Below, piece by piece: positions 1 to 5,319 of a DNA stretch of 13,101 bases (its first letter is position 1; each line of letters opens with the position of its first letter). Below the pieces are notes generated by a model. It saw only the letters and a list, made by a program, of their open reading frames with translations. It did no database searches and was not told the DNA's origin. A program made the translations under genes and the position numbers. Source of the DNA: Bacteroidota bacterium (lineage in GTDB: Bacteria; Bacteroidota; Bacteroidia; NS11-12g; UBA955); NCBI GenBank assembly GCA_027488495.1, contig JAIYBO010000073.1:1-13101 (forward strand), in the 5' to 3' direction.

Positions 1-177
1 GATCGCACGGCGATGGCTAAAACGGTGGGTTTGCCTTTGGCGATGGGTGTGGAAACATTTCTAGAGGGTGAATCTCAGGGGGTGGGTGCGGTTGTGCCGT
101 TTGAAAAATCTTGGTATCAACCCATTCTGCACAAACTTGAAAATCAAGGAATAGTGTTTCGGGAGTATTTGGGATAG
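1..177 (+). CDS. Saccharopine dehydrogenase family protein, C-terminal end (partial)
   Basis: This is the last 58 codons of a gene that begins before the window. The frame is open from base 1 and ends at TAG 175-177. The peptide starts DRTAMAKTVGLPLAMGVETF and ends with the pattern Y-Q-P-I-L-x-K-L-x-x-x-G-I-x-F-x-E. As remembered, this matches the C-terminus of saccharopine dehydrogenases (Lys9/LYSDH type), where T-A-M-A-K-T-V-G-x-P-x-A lies in the catalytic half and the Y-x-P-(I/V)-L-x-x-L stretch closes the protein. These enzymes use NAD(P) to interconvert saccharopine with lysine or aminoadipate semialdehyde plus glutamate, in the cytoplasm. The nucleotide-binding N-terminus is outside the window, so cofactor and direction cannot be judged. 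A weak inverted repeat (GGATA 172-176 / TATCC 184-188) follows the stop but has no T-tract. Confidence 0.8.
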   Translation, partial: DRTAMAKTVGLPLAMGVETFLEGESQGVGAVVPFEKSWYQPILHKLENQGIVFREYLG

Positions 178-218
178 ACCAATTATCCACACCGTGAAAA
201 TCTACTGCGGTTTGGCGT

Positions 219-226
219 TAATTTTG
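219..226 (+). promoter_or_regulatory. Bacteroidota -7 element upstream of the WD40 gene
   Basis: TAATTTTG is a perfect match to TAnnTTTG and ends 24 bases before ATG 251. Transcription would begin near 231-233, downstream of the GTG at 194, which is one reason to prefer the ATG at 251. No TTG -33 element is visible 17-23 bases upstream, so the promoter is tentative. Confidence 0.4.
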
Positions 227-250
227 ATAGGTAAAGTCGCAGCCCAATTT

Positions 251-1534
251 ATGAAAACACCGTTATTTTTTTTAAGCAGTAAGTCCTTGATAGTTAGTGC
301 ATTGTTTTTAATGGCAGGCACAGGCATCAATTCACTGATGGCTCAATCAAAGCAGCCAACAGCTAAGCCAGGAACTGCGGCGAAACCAGCAGCTGCAAGA
401 AAGCCAGCAACTACAGGAACTACAGGTGAGACAGCATCGACTACGGAGCTGACTAAGCCTGTGATTGATAGCGCTGCACCTGCGATTTTGGCAACGGATA
501 CCATATTTACTTTGCAGGAGAAATTAATGGGACATACCTCGTCTACCGAGTCTGTGGCAATATCGCCCAATGGGAAATGGGTGGCAACGGGTGGATGGGA
601 TCGCAAGGTGTTGTTGTATTCATTGGATAGCAATGGTTTTTTTAAGTTGGTGCAAACGTTCACCGGCCATAACGGGGCGGTTACTTGTTTGATGTTTGAT
701 GCTCAGAGCACGATGCTGGCGAGTGGGTCTAAGGACTTCTCTTTGCGCGTTGTGGACATTGCTACAGGTGCTTTGAAATTCCAGACGATGGATCATCGCG
801 ATGCCATTACCGCGGTGGAATTTGAGGCCACGGGCAAATTTGTGATGACGGCCTCCATGGATGGTACCATTCGATTGTACGACATTGCCAATCCCACAAA
901 CAATCAAAAGCCCAGATTTTATACATACGGCAAGCCAGTGAATGATCTGTTGGCTGCGCCCAATGGCAAAACCTTTTTTGTGGCGAACAACGGAAATAAC
1001 GATGTGGAATCCATTGATTTTACTGGGAAAGTCTATCAGAAGTTTACTGGGGTTCATACCATGCCCGTGAATTGTTTGACGCTCTCTAATAACAAGCGTT
1101 TGTTGGTGACGGGTGGCAATGATAAATCCATTGTAATTTGGGATATCGCAACCGCTAAGCCGGTTAAGACGTTGTTGGGACACACATGGAAAGTGAATTC
1201 TGTGTCATTCACCAAGAATGATCAATATTTGGTATCTACGGGAAATGATGGTGAAATACGCATTTGGGATGTGAATACTGGTGTTTGTGTGTCTGTTCAA
1301 AAGAATTTGATTACTACGGCACGCGAAGCGGTTTTTACGCCCAACATGAAGCAGATTTTGGTATCGGGCAAAATGGTGGCCCAAGGAGCGACCTACGGTG
1401 CATTGGTGTATCGCACGCCGCCATTGTGGCACAAGGCGAAAGCAAAACCTGTGAAGCCTGAGCCCGTGAAATCGGCCACACCAGGGAAGCCGGCAACTGC
1501 GCCACGCGGTCCAAAACCGCCAGTAAAACCGTAA
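251..1534 (+). CDS. Exported seven-bladed WD40 beta-propeller protein
   Basis: The product is 427 residues from ATG 251. The frame opens earlier, at GTG 194, but starting at 251 gives a normal signal peptide (MKTPLFFLSSKSLIVSALFL, then a small-residue stretch ending L-M-A-Q near residue 31), so 251 is chosen. Next is a Thr/Ala/Pro/Lys-rich linker (about 32-75). Then come seven WD40-type repeats, with typical G-H...D-x-x-(I/V/L)-x-(I/V/L)-(W/Y/V)-D spacing, clearest in blades 1-3, 5 and 6; blades 4 and 7 are degenerate. The last 30 or so residues are a basic Lys-Pro-rich tail with repeated K-P-V-K-P-like units. The propeller predicts a protein-binding scaffold in the periplasm or on the surface. 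No catalytic domain is fused. It is followed after 9 bases by the RidA gene, probably in one transcript. The partner is unknown. Confidence 0.85.
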   Translation: MKTPLFFLSSKSLIVSALFLMAGTGINSLMAQSKQPTAKPGTAAKPAAARKPATTGTTGETASTTELTKPVIDSAAPAILATDTIFTLQEKLMGHTSSTESVAISPNGKWVATGGWDRKVLLYSLDSNGFFKLVQTFTGHNGAVTCLMFDAQSTMLASGSKDFSLRVVDIATGALKFQTMDHRDAITAVEFEATGKFVMTASMDGTIRLYDIANPTNNQKPRFYTYGKPVNDLLAAPNGKTFFVANNGNNDVESIDFTGKVYQKFTGVHTMPVNCLTLSNNKRLLVTGGNDKSIVIWDIATAKPVKTLLGHTWKVNSVSFTKNDQYLVSTGNDGEIRIWDVNTGVCVSVQKNLITTAREAVFTPNMKQILVSGKMVAQGATYGALVYRTPPLWHKAKAKPVKPEPVKSATPGKPATAPRGPKPPVKP

Positions 1535-1539
1535 ATTTG
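1532..1539 (+). promoter_or_regulatory. -7 element overlapping the WD40 stop codon, 4 bases before the RidA start
   Basis: TAAATTTG perfectly fits TAnnTTTG. Its first three bases are the TAA stop of the WD40 gene, and only four bases separate it from ATG 1544. If it works, transcription would start at or next to the ATG and yield a leaderless ridA mRNA. No -33 TTG is visible at the right distance, so this could be coincidence. Confidence 0.3.
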
Positions 1540-1543
1540 TAAT

Positions 1544-1963
1544 ATGTCTGATATCAGTATCAATAGTGGCAAGGCACCCGAGCCTGTGGGCCTTTATCCT
1601 CATGCGAAAAGAGTGGGGAATTTGTTGTTTTTGAGTGGGGTGGGTCCGAGGGAAAAGGGCACCAAGAAAATTCCAGGCGTTGAATTGGGTGATCAAGGAG
1701 AGATTGTGAGTTACGACATTGAACTTCAATGCAGGAGTGTGTTTCAGAATGTGCGATGGATTTTAGAGGATGCAGGAAGCAGCTGGGACAAGATTGTGGA
1801 TGTAACGGTGTTTTTGACCAATATGAGAGATGATTTTCCCATTTACAATCGTTTGTGGGCTGAGTATTTTGGTGAAAACCCTCCTTGCAGAACTACATTA
1901 GAAATCAATTGCTTGCCTACACCCATCGGTATTGAGCTGAAGGTGCTGGCCACCATCGATTAA
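1544..1963 (+). CDS. RidA/YjgF/YER057c family protein, 2-aminomuconate-deaminase-like
   Basis: The product is 139 residues, near the usual 125-145 of the family. RidA proteins are small trimeric deaminases. The classic members hydrolyse reactive enamine/imine intermediates made by PLP enzymes, and related ones (AmnD) deaminate 2-aminomuconate in tryptophan/kynurenine breakdown. Both substrate-carboxylate-site residues of E. coli RidA have counterparts: Arg116 in P-P-C-R-T-T and Glu131 in G-I-E-L-K, with the same 15-residue spacing. The N-terminal segment G-K-A-P-E-P-V-G-L-Y-P-H-A-K-R resembles remembered AmnD-type sequences (G-K-A-P..G..P-H-x-K-R) more than RidA itself (A-P-x-A-x-G-P-Y-S-Q-A). 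The lineage call is therefore an inference. No other kynurenine-pathway gene is in the window. It lies 9 bases after the WD40 gene and 6 bases before the recombinase, so co-transcription is likely. Confidence 0.85.
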   Translation: MSDISINSGKAPEPVGLYPHAKRVGNLLFLSGVGPREKGTKKIPGVELGDQGEIVSYDIELQCRSVFQNVRWILEDAGSSWDKIVDVTVFLTNMRDDFPIYNRLWAEYFGENPPCRTTLEINCLPTPIGIELKVLATID

Positions 1964-1969
1964 CGGCTT

Positions 1970-2836
1970 ATGATAGAAGCACAGCGCATACAGTTTTTGG
2001 ATTATATCGCCAAAACAAAACGTATGTCGGTGCACACCGTTTCTGCCTACAGCGGCGATTTGTTGCAGTTTATGGACTTTTTAGCCACGCAGTACGTGGT
2101 GGAGCTGAACGATTGCAAAGCGGTCCATGTACGTGGTTTTATGGCGATGTTATTGGAGAATGGACTTACTGCCCGATCTGTGCATCGCAAGGTGTCGAGT
2201 GTAAGGGGTTGGTTCAAGTATTTGCGCAAGCAGGGTCAGTTGAAAGTGGATCCGTTGAGTAAAATTATCTTGCCCAAGATGCCGAAGGTTTTGGTAAAAG
2301 ACATTCCGGCCATGGACTTGCACAATATGTTTGCGAGGTTTCCGTGGGAGGAAGTTGACAATGGTGCAAGGGATCGATTGATGTTGCTGTTGATGTATAC
2401 AACTGGCATGCGATTGAGTGAATTGATTGGATTGAAGGTGGGCGATGTGGATTTTTATCGCAACAATTTGCGGGTTTTGGGTAAGCGGAACAAGGAGCGG
2501 ATCATTCCGATGCATCCGGAGATGGTGGATTGGTTAAAGGTGTATTTGGCGGATCACGTTGGAGATTTTTTGTTTGTTACAGAGCGCGGAAAGCCTTTGT
2601 ATCCAATGTATGTCTATCGATTGGTGAATCATTACTTGAAGTTGTTTTCACACGCTGCCAAGACAAGTCCGCACGTATTGCGACATAGTTTTGCGACGCA
2701 CATGTTGAACAACGGTGCCAATTTGTTGGCGATCAAGGACATTTTGGGACATGCGAATTTGTCGGCCACCCAAGTATATACGAAGAATTCATTTGAGAAG
2801 TTGAAGCAGGTTCATGCTTTGCATCCCCGGAAGTAG
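1970..2836 (+). CDS. xerC: Xer-type tyrosine recombinase (XerC/XerD)
   Basis: The product is 288 residues, typical for XerC/XerD (about 290-300). An N-terminal SAM-like core-binding domain (about 1-95) precedes the catalytic domain (about 110-285). All expected active-site residues are visible: Arg148 in T-G-M-R-L-S-E-L, Lys172 in L-G-K-R-N-K-E-R, His235 and Arg238 in H-V-L-R-H-S-F-A-T-H, His261 in L-G-H-A-N-L, and nucleophile Tyr270 in Q-V-Y-T. Xer recombinases resolve chromosome dimers at dif near the terminus with FtsK. There are no phage, integron or att signatures nearby, so this is probably the housekeeping enzyme rather than an integrase. XerC versus XerD cannot be settled without a family tree, so the symbol is provisional. 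It starts 6 bases after the RidA stop. In remembered Bacteroidota genomes xer lies close to rpsU and hpf; here rpsU is adjacent but convergent. Confidence 0.9.
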   Translation: MIEAQRIQFLDYIAKTKRMSVHTVSAYSGDLLQFMDFLATQYVVELNDCKAVHVRGFMAMLLENGLTARSVHRKVSSVRGWFKYLRKQGQLKVDPLSKIILPKMPKVLVKDIPAMDLHNMFARFPWEEVDNGARDRLMLLLMYTTGMRLSELIGLKVGDVDFYRNNLRVLGKRNKERIIPMHPEMVDWLKVYLADHVGDFLFVTERGKPLYPMYVYRLVNHYLKLFSHAAKTSPHVLRHSFATHMLNNGANLLAIKDILGHANLSATQVYTKNSFEKLKQVHALHPRK

Positions 2837-2973
2837 TGGTTTTGGTATGAATGTAGGCGGCGATGGCCATTGAGGGGTGTGTTTTTACCTCTGATGGGGC
2901 CGTTGCTGTTTTGCGCAGAAGCAACAGGAACTAGCGATTTTGCTCCTGATTGTTTGTTGCTTGTGGGTTGAAC
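2837..2973. other. Intergenic stretch with inverted repeats between xer and the rpsU terminator
   Basis: No believable gene is present. Dyad 1 is GTTGCT 2902-2907 with AGCAAC 2920-2925 (12-base loop). The AGCAAC arm can instead pair with GTTGCT 2956-2961, enclosing a smaller CAGGA/TCCTG stem (2925-2929 / 2944-2948). The two pairings exclude each other. It could be the 3' end structure of the xer transcript. No T-tract follows either hairpin. Confidence 0.25.
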
Positions 2974-3000
2974 AAAAAAAGCCATCCCTTGGGATGGCTT
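2974..3000 (-). terminator. Intrinsic terminator of rpsU
   Basis: Read on the - strand, AAGCCATCCC pairs with GGGATGGCTT around a very short loop (in practice C-C-A-T-C-C closing over four bases), followed directly by seven T residues (seven A at 2974-2980 on the + strand). It lies 26 bases past the rpsU stop. On the + strand the hairpin lacks a strong T-tract, so it mainly serves rpsU, though it may also stop xer transcripts. Confidence 0.9.
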
Positions 3001-3026
3001 GAGTATATCTTTTGGAGGTAGATGGA

Positions 3027-3224
3027 TTATCCTTCTACGTCGGCGATTTGCATCTGTTGTTTGTATGCAGCGCGGATTCTCTGCATACGCTTGGTGATGC
3101 AAGGCTTTTCGAAAGCTTGACGTGCGCGAAGTTCTTTAACTACACCAGTTTTTTCAAACTTCTTCTTGAACTTCTTCAATGCTTTCTCGAGCGAATCGTT
3201 TTCTTTTACGTTAATTACAAGCAT
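3027..3224 (-). CDS. rpsU: 30S ribosomal protein bS21
   Basis: The product is 65 residues, matching Bacteroidota bS21 (about 63-65). It starts M-L-V-I-N-V-K-E-N-D-S-L-E-K-A-L-K-K-F-K, the typical bS21 opening, and continues with a basic helix (R-A-R-Q-A-F-E-K-P, then K-R-M-Q-R-I-R-A-A-Y-K-Q-Q). bS21 sits on the 30S platform near the 3' end of 16S rRNA. In Bacteroidota it is reported to help cover the anti-Shine-Dalgarno sequence. The gene is single: its promoter lies at 3246-3276 and its terminator at 2974-3000. The 21 bases before ATG are A/T-rich (ending AAAATTTAAC) with no AGGAGG-like site. This contrasts with reports of a strong Shine-Dalgarno sequence on rpsU in Flavobacteriales. Confidence 0.95.
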   Translation of the reverse strand: MLVINVKENDSLEKALKKFKKKFEKTGVVKELRARQAFEKPCITKRMQRIRAAYKQQMQIADVEG

Positions 3225-3245
3225 GTTAAATTTTATTTTGGGTCA

Positions 3246-3276
3246 CAAAAATATGCATTTTTTTTGAAAAAGGCAA
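3246..3276 (-). promoter_or_regulatory. rpsU promoter (-33 TTG, 20-base spacer, -7 TATTTTTG)
   Basis: On the - strand, TTG (3276-3274) is followed by a 20-base spacer and TATTTTTG (3253-3246), a perfect TAnnTTTG. This is the only promoter in the window with both elements in register. The element ends 21 bases before the rpsU ATG, so the leader would be about 15-18 nt. It lies in the 58-base gap after the acyl-CoA dehydrogenase stop, making rpsU an independent unit. Confidence 0.7.
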
Positions 3277-3282
3277 GTATTT

Positions 3283-4428
3283 TTAATCTTTCAGGATGTT
3301 ACGAGAAATTACGAGTTTTTGGATTTCGCTGGTACCTTCTCCGATGGTGCAAAGTTTGCAATCGCGGTAGAATTTTTCAACTGGGAAATCTTTTGTATAT
3401 CCATATCCACCAAAGATTTGCACGGCTTCATTGGCGCAATACACGCTCACTTCTGACGCGTAGTATTTGGCCATGGCGCCTTCTTTTGTCATGTTGAGGC
3501 CTTTGTTTTTTCTATCAGCGGCTTCAAGTGTGAGGAGTTCGGCGGCTTCGATGCGGGTGGCCATGTCGGCCAATTTGAAGGCGATGGCTTGGAAGTTGGA
3601 GATGGATTTTCCAAATTGCTCGCGTTCTTGAGAGTATTTCACACTTGCTTCGAAAGCGCCTTTGGCGATGCCTAAGGAGAGGGCTGCGATGGAGATTCTA
3701 CCACCGTCGAGCACTTTCATGGCTTGGATGAATCCGTCGCCGATGTTGCCTAAGACTTGGCTTTCATGTACTCTGCAGTCTTCGAAAATCATTTCTGCGG
3801 TTTCGCTGGCGCGCATGCCCAATTTATTTTCTTTTTTTCCACCTTGAAACCCAGGGGTTCCACGTTCAACCACGAAAGCGGTGATTCCGCGTGAATCAAG
3901 TAGGTCGCCTGTTCTGGCCAAAACTACGGCAATATCGCCGGTGATTCCGTGGGTGATCCAGTTTTTGGCGCCGTTCAATACCCAATATTCACCGTCTTTC
4001 TTGGCGGTGCATTGCATTCTTAGCGCATCGGATCCGGTGTTGGCTTCGGTGAGGCCCCAAGCACCAATCCATTCAGCGGTTGCCAATTTGGGTAGCCATT
4101 TCATTTTTTGTTCTTCGTTTCCGAAGGCCATAATGTGTCCAGTGCAAAGGCTGTTGTGGGCTGCCATACTCAATCCGATGGAGCCACATACTTTGGCGAG
4201 TTCTTCAATGCCGGCCACGTATTCAAAATAGGAAAGGCCAGAACCGTTGTATTTTTCAGGAACCAAAACACCCATCAATCCCAATTCGCCGAGGGCTTTG
4301 AAGATGTGTACGGGGAAGGTTTGTGCTTCATCCCATTCCATGAGGTTTGGACGGATGTTCTTTTCTGCAAAATCGCGTACGGTTTGACGTACCATTTGCA
4401 CACTTTCACTTTCTTGGAAACTGGCCAT
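3283..4428 (-). CDS. Acyl-CoA dehydrogenase, short-chain/butyryl-CoA dehydrogenase-like
   Basis: The product is 381 residues, the usual size of soluble acyl-CoA dehydrogenases. These FAD enzymes oxidise acyl-CoA to trans-2-enoyl-CoA in the first step of beta-oxidation (or branched-chain amino-acid breakdown) and pass electrons to electron-transfer flavoprotein in the cytoplasm. Both family signatures are present: G-L-T-E-A-N-T-G-S-D at 125-134, and Q-I-F-G-G-Y-G-Y-T-K-D-F-P-V-E-K-F-Y-R-D around 337-356. The catalytic base is Glu364 in I-G-E-G-T-S-E-I-Q, the position used by short- and medium-chain enzymes; the alternative isovaleryl-type site is not occupied. Substrate length cannot be fixed from sequence alone. 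No etf or thiolase genes are near. A -7 element lies just upstream (4440-4447), so it is probably transcribed alone. No terminator was found before rpsU. Confidence 0.92.
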   Translation of the reverse strand: MASFQESESVQMVRQTVRDFAEKNIRPNLMEWDEAQTFPVHIFKALGELGLMGVLVPEKYNGSGLSYFEYVAGIEELAKVCGSIGLSMAAHNSLCTGHIMAFGNEEQKMKWLPKLATAEWIGAWGLTEANTGSDALRMQCTAKKDGEYWVLNGAKNWITHGITGDIAVVLARTGDLLDSRGITAFVVERGTPGFQGGKKENKLGMRASETAEMIFEDCRVHESQVLGNIGDGFIQAMKVLDGGRISIAALSLGIAKGAFEASVKYSQEREQFGKSISNFQAIAFKLADMATRIEAAELLTLEAADRKNKGLNMTKEGAMAKYYASEVSVYCANEAVQIFGGYGYTKDFPVEKFYRDCKLCTIGEGTSEIQKLVISRNILKD

Positions 4429-4439
4429 AATCTGTATCG

Positions 4440-4447
4440 CAAAGATA
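4440..4447 (-). promoter_or_regulatory. -7 element of the acyl-CoA dehydrogenase gene
   Basis: TATCTTTG on the - strand fits TAnnTTTG exactly and ends 11 bases before the ATG, predicting a leader of only about 5-8 nt. No TTG -33 element is seen at 17-23 bases. The gap to the preceding helix-hairpin-helix gene is 84 bases. Confidence 0.5.
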
Positions 4448-4512
4448 GAAAATGAACGCAGTAAAAATGTGCTACTTATTGTAATTTACGATATGTTCAC
4501 AAATGGCCTTTA

Positions 4513-5286
4513 TTATTTGTTGCTGAAAGCCAAATAGGGGGTAATTGGATCTTTTTCTTGGGGTGTTAATCCTTGCATATTGTTCCAATCGGTTGGTGTG
4601 AGGTTGGGGTGCTGCGTAAAAAATGGATGCAGGATTTTGGCTTTGAGTGGACCAATATACGGGTGAGTATAGAGCTGTTTCCAGGCGGGGGTGGTGTTGA
4701 TTTTAACGGTGGGCGTATTGGTGGCGGTCCAAGATTCGATCAGTAGTTGGGCCAATAGGGTGTCGATTTTGGGTACTTCCATGATTTGGTGTGGGTTTGC
4801 AAATCCACCCAATTTGTTTTTGTATTTCACGATGCGTTTTGCCGTTGCAGGGCCGATGCCGGGTAAATGTTCCCAGTCGCTGCTATCGAGCTGGTTCCAA
4901 TCGAGTTTTTTGGGAAACGGATTGTCTTTTTTGAGTTTAACAAGAAGCTCTGAGACCAGCTTAGCGCTATCTGGCGAAAATTGCAATGGGGTATTTTTGT
5001 GTTGCGAATTTCGCAATGCCAACAATAGGTCTAGGGCGAGTTTTGCTTGCAGCGGCTTGCCATTTTTCCATGCCTGATAGCGGTCTTCTTTCCATTCGCG
5101 TTTGTACGGGTACTTGCGGAATTTATTCCCATTGGGTGTGTCTGGTGTTTGCTGTGGGGCAATTGTTTTTCCTAATGTTTTGGCGTGTTGCGATTGTGTG
5201 TGGCAGCGCACAATGGCCAAAAAAGAAAGGGTCGTTATGGCAAACCATAACGACCCTTGGGTGATATTTTTTCTCAGTTCCAGCAC
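4513..5286 (-). CDS. Membrane-anchored helix-hairpin-helix (ComEA-like) protein
   Basis: The frame encodes 257 residues from GTG 5286; no ATG is available before residue 169, so the start is uncertain. Residues about 12-27 form one hydrophobic segment (S-L-W-F-A-I-T-T-L-S-F-L-A-I-V), predicting a signal anchor. A basic, aromatic-rich region (about 55-80) follows. Then comes a clear helix-hairpin-helix motif at 141-171, L-P-G-I-G-P-A-T-A-K-R-I-V plus G-G-F-x-x-P-x-Q-I-M-E-V, of the ComEA type that binds DNA backbone. A second, degenerate copy spans about 203-253 (H-P-Y-I-G-P-L-K-A-K-I-L). Role in DNA uptake is possible but unproven; many Bacteroidota carry such proteins with no known function. 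The terminator of the upstream gene (5219-5258) lies inside codons 10-23. GTG 5211 or TTG 5220 would give a form without most of the anchor. Confidence 0.75.
   Translation of the reverse strand: MLELRKNITQGSLWFAITTLSFLAIVRCHTQSQHAKTLGKTIAPQQTPDTPNGNKFRKYPYKREWKEDRYQAWKNGKPLQAKLALDLLLALRNSQHKNTPLQFSPDSAKLVSELLVKLKKDNPFPKKLDWNQLDSSDWEHLPGIGPATAKRIVKYKNKLGGFANPHQIMEVPKIDTLLAQLLIESWTATNTPTVKINTTPAWKQLYTHPYIGPLKAKILHPFFTQHPNLTPTDWNNMQGLTPQEKDPITPYLAFSNK
5219..5258 (-). terminator. Strong intrinsic terminator of the alpha-oxoamine synthase gene, inside the next reading frame
   Basis: On the - strand, AAGGGTCGTTATGG pairs perfectly (14 bp) with CCATAACGACCCTT around a TTTG loop, followed by TC and six T residues (A-tract 5219-5224 on +). 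It begins 61 bases past the synthase stop codon. The stem and T-tract overlap codons 10-23 of the helix-hairpin-helix frame. Confidence 0.9.
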
Positions 5287-5319
5287 GATTTCATCTGTCT
5301 TGATCAGACAGAATCGAAA

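Noticed and set aside
172..188. GGATA/TATCC inverted repeat after the first gene as a terminator
   Set aside because: A 5-bp stem and no T-tract; too weak.
620..1183. A 187-codon - strand frame opposite the WD40 gene
   Set aside because: Shadow of the WD40 repeats; no domain and no start signal.
1970..2836. The tyrosine recombinase as the integrase of a genomic island
   Set aside because: Its length and motifs fit housekeeping Xer, its neighbours are core genes, and no att repeats, tRNA or phage genes are visible.
3012..3497. A 161-codon open frame on the + strand opposite rpsU and the acyl-CoA dehydrogenase
   Set aside because: It is antisense to two well-supported genes, crosses the rpsU promoter and its product matches no family I know.
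5294..5310. CTGTC-TTGATCA-GACAG dyad after the alpha-oxoamine synthase stop as an operator
   Set aside because: Only 5-bp arms, and it is next to a clear terminator; no known regulator site matches.
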